A stretch of 5,688 bases of DNA from Parachlamydiales bacterium (GTDB taxonomy: Bacteria > Chlamydiota > Chlamydiia > Chlamydiales > Rhabdochlamydiaceae). Below, in pieces: positions 1 through 5,149 of this stretch. The stretch's first letter is position 1, and each line of letters begins with the position of its first letter. The DNA is taken from contig JAGVJV010000087.1 of the NCBI GenBank assembly GCA_020050965.1, forward strand, positions 1-5,688. Direction: 5' to 3'. The notes under the pieces are model-generated. The model searched no databases, had not been told where the DNA came from, and saw only the letters and a list, made by a program, of their open reading frames with translations. The position numbers were made by a program, and so were the translations under genes.

Positions 1-10
1 AAAGCCATAA

Positions 11-39
11 TTACAATTATTAGAACAAATTTGTTTAAT
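11..39 (+). promoter_or_regulatory. weak sigma70-type promoter candidate upstream of the exported-protein gene
   Basis: A TTACAA hexamer at 11-16 and TTTAAT at 34-39 are separated by 17 bp. The -10 box matches the consensus at five of six positions, while the -35 box matches at only three. Transcription would start near 46, leaving a leader of about 45 nt before the ATG at 93. The -10 box overlaps the end of a perfect 12-bp palindrome (AACAAATTTGTT, 24-35), so a repressor bound there would block the promoter. The whole region is AT-rich, so chance matches are likely. Confidence 0.25.
24..35. repeat. 12-bp perfect palindrome, possible operator
   Basis: AACAAATTTGTT is a perfect inverted repeat with no spacer, about 60 bp upstream of the likely start of the exported-protein gene. 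It is too short and AT-rich to be a convincing terminator hairpin and has no T-run positioned as in a rho-independent terminator. A dimeric regulator site is possible, but no regulator gene is visible nearby. Confidence 0.25.
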
Positions 40-83
40 CTGCAATAGACAATAATCTCCCAATCGGATAAATGAAAGAAAAC

Positions 84-88
84 GAGGT
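84..88 (+). promoter_or_regulatory. ribosome binding site that decides the start of the first gene
   Basis: GAGGT at 84-88 lies four bases before the ATG at 93. The alternative in-frame ATG at 72 has no comparable purine-rich sequence upstream, and using it would place a charged extension (MKENEVD) ahead of an otherwise standard signal peptide. The site therefore favours the ATG at 93. Confidence 0.6.
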
Positions 89-92
89 TGAT

Positions 93-905
93 ATGAAACT
101 ACTACTCTCTTTATTAGCCATTTGCAGCTTAAGTTTTGCTGACAGCATCCCATCGACTTATACCAATCCATCGACTATCCGGATCACCCCCGAGGCCCCT
201 ACCCCCGAGCCCGATAACGTCCAGACCACGATCCTCTTTCCCCGCAATGGAGAGATCGAGGGAAACCCAGTAACAGTCCAGATCCGTCTCTTGGGATTTC
301 CAGTGGGGACGATGAGCGATTTTCCTCGGATGAAAGAGATTTACAATGACCCCGAAGGACAGAGCTTGCTCATTTTTATCGACAATTACCACCCCTTCGA
401 AATCTACAATTCTTTCATCAACGCGCTCGATCAGAGCAACATCTACTATGATCTTAACCTATCCCAGACAATACCCTACGATCTAGATGAAGGGATGCAC
501 GTCATCCGCACCTTCCCCGGACGTTCCTATGGAGAAAGCTTGAAAAATCCGATGGCCTATCAAGCAAGCGTTTTCTATATTGGATCTGAAGTGAACAATC
601 TAGATGTCAATTTAAACGCCCCCTACCTGACCTATAATGAGCCGCTAGAAACCCTGACATACCCAGAAGGCAAACCCCTTCTGCTCGATTTTTACCTCTC
701 TAATGTCCAACTTTCCCAGGATGGCTACAAAGTAAAAGTGACGATCGACGGCACGGTCCAGAGAATTCTGACGAATTGGACCCCTTATTACATTTGGGGG
801 CTAAGGAGCGGCCAGCACAAAATCCGGCTGCAACTTCTGGATGGAAAGAACAATGTGGTTCCGGGGATTTTCAATGATGTCGAGCGGATCATCACGATTG
901 AGTAG
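93..905 (+). CDS. exported protein with two Ig-like repeat domains, function unknown
   Basis: This gene encodes a predicted secreted or periplasmic protein of 270 residues; I do not recognise a named family. Residues 1-16 form a typical Sec signal peptide (MKLLLSLLAICSLSFA) with a plausible signal peptidase I site after Ser-Phe-Ala. Residues 19-42 are rich in Pro, Thr and Ser and resemble a flexible linker. The rest reads as alternating beta strands in two halves, about 45-163 and 176-270, that share an order of landmarks: a hydrophobic strand, 'I-D-N/G' (96-98 and 218-220), 'P-Y' (128-129 and 231-232) and 'G-M/Q-H-x-I-R' (134-139 and 240-245). This suggests two copies of an Ig/FN3-like beta sandwich, as in surface or adhesion proteins, but no enzymatic motif is visible. 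The LAIC segment is a poor lipobox, so a lipoprotein is less likely. An ATG at 72 would add seven residues. The stop overlaps the end of the convergent gene by 14 bp. Confidence 0.85.
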   Translation: MKLLLSLLAICSLSFADSIPSTYTNPSTIRITPEAPTPEPDNVQTTILFPRNGEIEGNPVTVQIRLLGFPVGTMSDFPRMKEIYNDPEGQSLLIFIDNYHPFEIYNSFINALDQSNIYYDLNLSQTIPYDLDEGMHVIRTFPGRSYGESLKNPMAYQASVFYIGSEVNNLDVNLNAPYLTYNEPLETLTYPEGKPLLLDFYLSNVQLSQDGYKVKVTIDGTVQRILTNWTPYYIWGLRSGQHKIRLQLLDGKNNVVPGIFNDVERIITIE

Positions 906-1998
906 ACTCTTGCTGTTTTTTCACTAATTCAGCACGCCACTCTAGGTAGTTTTTCCAATTGAGTTCCATCAAAATGGCATCTTCTTTGGGGTCATTGTAG
1001 TAATCTGCTTTTACTTCTTTCTGTTCAAAGTGCCATCGTTTATAGAGCCTCAAAGCTGGATTGCTCTTTCTAACCTGTAACTGAACAGTTTGATCGGGCT
1101 TCTGGGCATTCATCACTCCCCACATTAGCTGATCGCCAATTTGAAGCATGGCAGCACCTGGGGCATGACCTACTCCGCAAATGGTCACAATATTATTATT
1201 TTTTCTATACCAAGCAAAGCCAAGCAACTCTTGGCTATCTTTCCTCCGTGCAACCGCACAGCCGCTACCTTCATTTGCGAGTTCCTCTTTCAGCTTCTCT
1301 TTTACGAAAGTGCCGACTTTACCAAAACAGACTTTCTGAAGACCTTCTACTTGCTCCAAATCATTGTCATAAGTGGGACTCTTGGGATCGAGCATTTCCA
1401 TCTTGTACTCCATCTTTTTGCCCTCTAGGCGATCGAGTTCTGATGAGAAGTCGAGCACTACGGTAGAACCATCTGGAATCATCACCTTAGTGCGGTTAAG
1501 ATGCTCCAAAAATACCTTCCATACATTTTTCAGGTCCTCTCGGTGAGAATCGACAATCTTCTCGGCGATAAAAGTAAAGATATTATGGATGGAATGGTTA
1601 TCAAAGGTTTGGCGAAAATTAGTTAAAGGATAATTTAAAAGATTTCTTATTTCCCCAAATTTATGTTCCGATTTATTATCGGTTCCAAGCTGGCTTTCGA
1701 TATCTTTAATCGTATCCAGGCGGTATTGCCCGATTTTGGATGGATGGGGGATCAAATAGGCAAGCACTACCCCAGCCAGCGTCCCGACGACGGCCCCGCC
1801 GATTGCGCTCGAAGTGACGGAGACACCTATTTCAGTCAGTCCTACGGCTCCGGCAAAAGCGGTACAAAACCCGGCCACCGCCACAATCAGGGCTACCCGG
1901 GCAATAAGCTTCATCAGCTCGGCGAATTTCTCGACAGGGATAGGCCGGGGTTTAAGCTCTTTGAATTTGTATGTTTCTTGATTTGTTACAGCACTCAC
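892..1998 (-). CDS. membrane protein with Inc-like hydrophobic hairpin and C-terminal GNAT acetyltransferase-like domain
   Basis: This 368-residue protein has two clear parts. Residues 31-54 and 59-83 are two long hydrophobic stretches separated by a very short loop containing Thr55-Glu56, followed by Pro-His-Pro; this bilobed hairpin resembles the hallmark of chlamydial inclusion-membrane (Inc) proteins. Residues 87-210 are mostly helical and charged, without a family I recognise. Residues 214-346 look like a GNAT (acetyl-CoA-dependent N-acetyltransferase) fold: 'LLGFAWY' at 258-264 is a central strand, 270-276 a following strand, and 'N-P-A-L-R-L-Y-K-R-W-H-F' at 313-324 matches the RimI-type 'NxxAxxLYxxxGF' segment, with Tyr319 at the usual general-acid position. 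The acetyl-CoA loop (R/Q-x-x-G-x-G/A) is degenerate: H-A-P-G-A-A at 278-283 keeps Gly281 and Ala283 but has His first. The GTG start has no good ribosome site; an ATG at 1914 (Met29) directly before the first helix is an alternative. Substrate unknown. Confidence 0.85.
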   Translation of the reverse strand: MSAVTNQETYKFKELKPRPIPVEKFAELMKLIARVALIVAVAGFCTAFAGAVGLTEIGVSVTSSAIGGAVVGTLAGVVLAYLIPHPSKIGQYRLDTIKDIESQLGTDNKSEHKFGEIRNLLNYPLTNFRQTFDNHSIHNIFTFIAEKIVDSHREDLKNVWKVFLEHLNRTKVMIPDGSTVVLDFSSELDRLEGKKMEYKMEMLDPKSPTYDNDLEQVEGLQKVCFGKVGTFVKEKLKEELANEGSGCAVARRKDSQELLGFAWYRKNNNIVTICGVGHAPGAAMLQIGDQLMWGVMNAQKPDQTVQLQVRKSNPALRLYKRWHFEQKEVKADYYNDPKEDAILMELNWKNYLEWRAELVKKQQESTQS

Positions 1999-2007
1999 GG
2001 GTATATT
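1978..2007 (+). promoter_or_regulatory. candidate sigma70-type promoter for the kinase-like gene array
   Basis: TTGATT at 1978-1983 and TATATT at 2002-2007 are separated by 18 bp, each a good match to the bacterial -35 and -10 consensus. Transcription would begin near 2013-2015, giving a leader of only about 13-15 nt before the ATG at 2028. The -35 half lies inside the 5' end of the divergent gene. On the opposite strand the same AT block offers TAAAAT (2010-2005) as a -10 box for the GNAT gene, but without a matching -35, and it would start transcription at or next to the GTG. The two genes may thus share and compete for this short region. Confidence 0.45.
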
Positions 2008-2038
2008 TTAACATAAATTGACGCTAAATGGGTATATT
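1999..2038 (+). repeat. pair of 9-bp direct repeats (GGGTATATT) across the divergent start region
   Basis: GGGTATATT occurs at 1999-2007 and again at 2030-2038, offset by 31 bp (about three helical turns). The first copy contains the proposed -10 box, and the second covers the first codons of the first kinase-like gene. Direct repeats on one helical face can be binding sites for a regulator, but the motif is short and AT-rich, so chance is not excluded. Confidence 0.3.
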
Positions 2039-2825
2039 AAAAAAATTATTCGCCTTTTGCCTCGGATTCCTCATGCTCCACCGTTTCTGCATGACTCAAA
2101 CTGATGGCTTTACGATGCTTAGGATCCAATCGGACCTGCCGATGGCCTCCAATTGGGATAAACCAACGGATATCGACTTAAACCAACCATTTTACTACAT
2201 CGGCTCTGGCGCCCAGACCTTCGCCTTTGCCTCAGACGACCTAGTTATCAAATTCTATCGCCATCACCGCTCTGGGCATGCATTGTCTTTTTTTGCGCCC
2301 CTCTTCCCAAGACTGCAGCAGACGATCGCCAAAAGGCAGGCAAAGCGGCAAAAGGATTTTGCAAGTTTTAAGTTAGCCTATGGGCAGTTGCGCCATGAGA
2401 CAGGCTTACTTTTCATTCACTTGGGAAAAACTTCGCATTTAAATAAGAAGATCACCATTTATGATAAACTTGGTATTGCTCATGAGATCGATCTAGACCA
2501 AATGGAATTCCTCATTCAAAAACGAGCCACCCCCTTTTATTCCACCCTAGAGCAGTGGATCGACTCAGGACAGTGGGATAAAACAAAGCAAGGAATCCAC
2601 GAGCTGGTCGTCTTACTCAAAAGCCGGTGCAAAAAAGGGATATTCGATAAGGACCCCGATCTGAAGACCAATTTTGGCTTTTTAGATGGTCATCCGATTC
2701 AGATTGATGTGGGCCGTTTTAAAGAGGGCCCCGATGATATTATGCGTGTAACCGATACCTTGCGGAAATGGCTTGAGGTCAAAGCTCCGCAGCTAATCGT
2801 TGATTTAGACCAGGAGCTTAATTGA
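2028..2825 (+). CDS. membrane-anchored kinase-like protein, array member 1
   Basis: First gene of the tandem family (265 residues). Residues 7-17 form a short hydrophobic segment after Lys5-Lys6, followed by the family motif F20-x4-T25-x-G27-F28. A kinase-like N-lobe follows: glycine loop 'Y-I-G59-S-G61-A-Q' and strand 'L-V-I-K75'. A basic helix (about 97-121) leads to 'H-E124-T-G-L', then a hairpin 'IYDKLGIAH' (144-152) and the hinge strand 'FLIQKRA' (161-167). The C-lobe has 'G-I-F-D207-K-D209-P-D-L-K-T-N215-F-G-F' and 'I-D227-V-G-R-F', which I align with the catalytic Asp/Asn and the DFG Asp of protein kinases. There is no HRD motif, and Asp-to-Asn spacing is one residue longer than the usual D-x4-N. 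At about 265 residues it is compact, with a very short C-lobe after DVG. The ATG has no clear Shine-Dalgarno, unlike all downstream genes. Kinase activity and substrate are unproven. Confidence 0.9.
   Translation: MGILKKLFAFCLGFLMLHRFCMTQTDGFTMLRIQSDLPMASNWDKPTDIDLNQPFYYIGSGAQTFAFASDDLVIKFYRHHRSGHALSFFAPLFPRLQQTIAKRQAKRQKDFASFKLAYGQLRHETGLLFIHLGKTSHLNKKITIYDKLGIAHEIDLDQMEFLIQKRATPFYSTLEQWIDSGQWDKTKQGIHELVVLLKSRCKKGIFDKDPDLKTNFGFLDGHPIQIDVGRFKEGPDDIMRVTDTLRKWLEVKAPQLIVDLDQELN
2812..2816 (+). promoter_or_regulatory. Shine-Dalgarno supporting a TTG start in array member 2
   Basis: AGGAG inside the last codons of member 1 lies five bases before TTG at 2822. The TTG forms a TTGA overlap with the TGA stop of member 1, the arrangement typical of translational coupling. 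No ATG or GTG nearby would preserve the hydrophobic N-terminus shared with the paralogues. Confidence 0.75.
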
Positions 2826-3595
2826 TCAAAAAATTATTGCTGTTCGTCTTAGCCTTTTATGCCATTGGGAAATTCTGCCATAAAGAGACCGATGGATTTG
2901 CCCTGGCAAAGGTGTCCACTTTCTTCCTCAATGAAGATCTTCCGGAAATAGAAGATATCCCTGCGACGACTTTTCGTTACTTAGGCAAAGGGGGCCAAAG
3001 CTATATTTTTGTTTCAGAGGATGACCGTTATGTGCTGAAACTCTTTCGCAGCTCTCGGCTGAATATTCTAAAATTGCTTCCTTTTGAAAAGCAGATTGAC
3101 AAACAAGAAAACCTCATTCGGAAGACTTTGGAGAGCTACTCTATTGCCGATCGCTACCTAAAAGAAGAAACAGGCTTAATTGGAGTGCACTTAACCCAAA
3201 AGGGCAAACTACCACCACTTAAAATCATCGATAAATTGGGCATCGCCCACCCTCTAAACCCCAATGACTATCCTTTCGTCATTCAGGAAAAAGCTGTCCT
3301 GGTGAAAGAACGGATCAGCCAATTGATGAACGCGGGCAATCTACTAGGAGCAAAACAGGCTTTGAGCAACCTTTTTTCCTTAATTGAAGAGCGCAAAGCC
3401 AAGGGGATCGGCGATGCAGATGCCAACGTCACCAAAAATTTTGGCTTTTGCGGCGATAGAGCTATCCAAATCGATGGGGGGCGCTTCTCTTTTAGTCCCT
3501 GCTTGAATGAAAAGCTCCAAAAGTCCCTCGATGAGCTCCTTCGTTGGATCAATGAAAACTACCCTCAGTTAGGAGAGCAGCTTGAAGCGATTTGA
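2822..3595 (+). CDS. membrane-anchored kinase-like protein, array member 2 (TTG start)
   Basis: This 257-residue paralogue keeps the family layout: basic start (Lys3-Lys4), hydrophobic residues 5-16, and motif F18-x4-T23-x-G25-F26. The N-lobe has 'Y-L-G55-K-G57-G-Q-S-Y' and 'Y-V-L-K73-L-F'. The helix ends in 'E115-E-T-G-L', followed by 'IIDKLGIAH' (135-143) and the hinge strand 'FVIQEKA' (152-158). The C-lobe has 'G-I-G-D198-A-D200-A-N-V-T-K-N206-F-G-F' and 'I-D218-G-G-R-F'; the DFG-like site is DGG here instead of the DVG seen in members 1, 3 and 4. The region between the N-terminal motif and glycine loop is acidic and unlike the others. The start codon is TTG with a strong AGGAG, overlapping the previous stop by 4 bp, which implies co-translation. 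Fold assignment is inferred from motifs; substrate is unknown. Confidence 0.9.
   Translation: MIKKLLLFVLAFYAIGKFCHKETDGFALAKVSTFFLNEDLPEIEDIPATTFRYLGKGGQSYIFVSEDDRYVLKLFRSSRLNILKLLPFEKQIDKQENLIRKTLESYSIADRYLKEETGLIGVHLTQKGKLPPLKIIDKLGIAHPLNPNDYPFVIQEKAVLVKERISQLMNAGNLLGAKQALSNLFSLIEERKAKGIGDADANVTKNFGFCGDRAIQIDGGRFSFSPCLNEKLQKSLDELLRWINENYPQLGEQLEAI
3571..3575 (+). promoter_or_regulatory. Shine-Dalgarno supporting a TTG start in array member 3
   Basis: AGGAG lies six bases before TTG at 3582, inside the end of member 2. The TTG start gives a basic, hydrophobic N-terminus (MKRFDQSIRL) matching the paralogues, and overlaps member 2 by 14 bp. Confidence 0.7.
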
Positions 3596-4397
3596 CCAAT
3601 CTATTCGTCTAATCCTCATCATTTGCTCGTTTGTCTTTGCAGCGCGGCTGACCAAAAAAGCCACCGAAGGCTTCACTCTGCTGGGCATTCAGTCACATTA
3701 CCCCTTTAATCCCGCTTGGGAAATTCAAAATCCGCTACTACCGAATGTCTTTGAACAGCGATTCACCTATTTGGCATCTGGTGGTCAATGCTTCGCCTTC
3801 CTTTCGGAAGATGGAAAATATGTGCTCAAATTCTTTAAACACCAGCGGCGCAAGAAAAAACAGCTAAAAAAATTAAGTCGCGACTATGTAAGCTATAAGA
3901 TTGCGATGGAAATGTTGCCAATAGAGACAGGGCTGCTCTTTGTCCATCTAAACAAAACCGACACTTTGAAAAAAGAAGCACGCATCATCGACAAATTGGG
4001 CATTGAGCACCATGTGGATCTCGATCGGGTCGACTTTATCCTGCAAAAGCGGGCAGAGATGACCTATCCCCACCTCCTTCATCTGGTCGAGAAGAATGAC
4101 CTAGCTGGAGCAAAAGAGGCGATTGACTCCATCTGCGCGCTGATTTTAAGCCGCTGCCAAAAAGGGATCCACGACGATGATGCCAAGATCCATCGCAACT
4201 GCGGCTTCATTGAAGGCCGGGCGGTCATTATCGATGTTGGAAGATTCAAAATGGATCCAAGGAGACTAGATCCAAAGGTCCAGTCAGCCGATCTGATCCA
4301 CTGCACCGAAAAGTTAAAGAGCTATTTGGAGGAGATTTCCCCTGAGCTGGCCCAGTATCTAGAGGAGGTGAGAACATGTCCCGCATTGGTAAAATAA
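3582..4397 (+). CDS. membrane-anchored kinase-like protein, array member 3 (TTG start)
   Basis: At 271 residues this is the longest complete member. Residues 8-21 are hydrophobic, followed by L23-x4-T28-x-G30-F31. A segment 'YPFNPAWE' (40-47) recurs in similar form in member 5. The glycine loop is 'Y-L-A65-S-G67-G-Q', with Ala replacing the first Gly found in the other members. The lysine strand is 'Y-V-L-K83-F-F-K', followed by an unusually basic run (87-97, Arg/Lys-rich). 'I-E115-T-G-L', 'IIDKLGIEH' (135-143) and 'FILQKRA' (152-158) follow. The C-lobe carries 'G-I-H-D198-D-D200-A-K-I-H-R-N206-C-G-F' and 'I-D218-V-G-R-F'. It has a longer tail than its relatives, overlapping the next gene by 22 bp. 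The FVFAAR region could be cut by signal peptidase, but the other members lack such a site, so an uncleaved anchor is more likely. Confidence 0.9.
   Translation: MKRFDQSIRLILIICSFVFAARLTKKATEGFTLLGIQSHYPFNPAWEIQNPLLPNVFEQRFTYLASGGQCFAFLSEDGKYVLKFFKHQRRKKKQLKKLSRDYVSYKIAMEMLPIETGLLFVHLNKTDTLKKEARIIDKLGIEHHVDLDRVDFILQKRAEMTYPHLLHLVEKNDLAGAKEAIDSICALILSRCQKGIHDDDAKIHRNCGFIEGRAVIIDVGRFKMDPRRLDPKVQSADLIHCTEKLKSYLEEISPELAQYLEEVRTCPALVK
4363..4369 (+). promoter_or_regulatory. near-perfect Shine-Dalgarno for array member 4
   Basis: AGGAGGT lies six bases before the ATG at 4376, within the coding sequence of member 3. It is the strongest ribosome binding site in the window and suggests that member 4 may be translated more efficiently than member 1, which has none visible. 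Confidence 0.75.
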
Positions 4398-5149
4398 TTC
4401 TTGGCCTCTGTGTCATCGTGGCCATTGAACGATTTTGCTACTTTCAGACGGGCGGTTTTCGTCTCGCCAAAGTGACCTCAACTCAAACCTACCCCTTCTC
4501 CTCCCCTCTAGCCCCTCCGCCACAAAGCCTCTATCAGCCTTTTCATTATTTAGGCAAAGGGGTACAATGCTACGTTTTTATCGGCGAGGATGGAGAGACC
4601 ATTTTGAAGCTCTTTAAACACTACCATACCGGGTGGCCTACCGATGCTCAAAGAAAAGAAAGGCGGATGATCCGATTGCTCAAGAGTTGCGAGATTGCAT
4701 TGAAACATCTTCCCCAAGAAACGGGGGTATTTTATGCCCATCTCCAAAAAGGGGACCACCACTTAGGAAAAATTGAGATCAGCGACAACTTAAGCATCGT
4801 CCATCAGCTCAACCTCGATCAGACAGAATTTCTCCTCCAAAAACGTGCGATTCCTCTGGAAGAAGAGCTCGATCGTCTATTTAGATCAAACAAGGTCGAT
4901 ACTGCCATTGAGAGGATGCAAAGCCTACTTGGGCTCATCGATGCACGAGCTCTAAAAGGAATTAGAAATAAAGATGGGCGGATTTTGCAAAACTGCGGAT
5001 TCATCAGAGAGAAGCCCGTCGAAATCGATGTGGGCTCGTATGGCTATGGGCATGCAAAATCCTCAGCTAAGGCAAGAACCAAATTGCTGAAGTGGGTGAA
5101 AGAGAATTATCCGCAGTATCTACAGCAGTGCGAGGAGAGTCTGCAATGA
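4376..5149 (+). CDS. membrane-anchored kinase-like protein, array member 4
   Basis: This member has 257 residues. Hydrophobic residues 7-17 follow Arg3/Lys6; the juxtamembrane motif is F20-x4-T25-x-G27-F28. A proline-rich linker (40-55) precedes the glycine loop 'Y-L-G60-K-G62-V-Q-C-Y' and 'T-I-L-K78-L-F-K-H'. 'Q-E115-T-G-V' follows the helix, then 'ISDNLSIVH' (135-143), which departs from the DKLGI consensus, and the hinge strand 'FLLQKRA' (152-158). The C-lobe has 'G-I-R-N198-K-D200-G-R-I-L-Q-N206-C-G-F', where Asn198 replaces the first Asp seen in members 1-3 but Asp200 and Asn206 remain, and 'I-D218-V-G-S-Y' instead of RF. These changes make it a candidate for altered or lost activity. 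It shares a 14-base identical stretch (TTTAAACACTACCA) at the lysine strand with member 5, so the two may be closest relatives. Its TGA overlaps the next ATG. Confidence 0.9.
   Translation: MSRIGKIILGLCVIVAIERFCYFQTGGFRLAKVTSTQTYPFSSPLAPPPQSLYQPFHYLGKGVQCYVFIGEDGETILKLFKHYHTGWPTDAQRKERRMIRLLKSCEIALKHLPQETGVFYAHLQKGDHHLGKIEISDNLSIVHQLNLDQTEFLLQKRAIPLEEELDRLFRSNKVDTAIERMQSLLGLIDARALKGIRNKDGRILQNCGFIREKPVEIDVGSYGYGHAKSSAKARTKLLKWVKENYPQYLQQCEESLQ
5133..5137 (+). promoter_or_regulatory. Shine-Dalgarno for array member 5
   Basis: AGGAG lies eight bases before the ATG at 5146, inside the last codons of member 4. The start and stop overlap as ATGA, a classic translational-coupling junction. Confidence 0.7.

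Noticed and set aside
129..392. 87-codon open frame on the minus strand inside the exported-protein gene
   Set aside because: Shadow of the + strand gene: no recognisable motifs and no hydrophobic or domain pattern, whereas the + frame has a signal peptide and continuous beta-strand pattern.
900..921. Possible terminator GAGTAGACTC followed by six T residues
   Set aside because: The inverted repeat can form only about three base pairs with a four-base loop, and several bases separate it from the T-run; too weak to call.
1141..2016. Three + strand open frames opposite the GNAT gene
   Set aside because: They lie opposite a protein with clear GNAT motifs and a hydrophobic hairpin; their translations show low-complexity or unpatterned sequence and no shared motif.
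2018..2038. TTGACG with TATATT as a promoter for the array
   Set aside because: TTGACG (2018-2023) is an attractive -35 box, but the spacing to TATATT (2033-2038) is only 9 bp and the start would fall inside the coding sequence.
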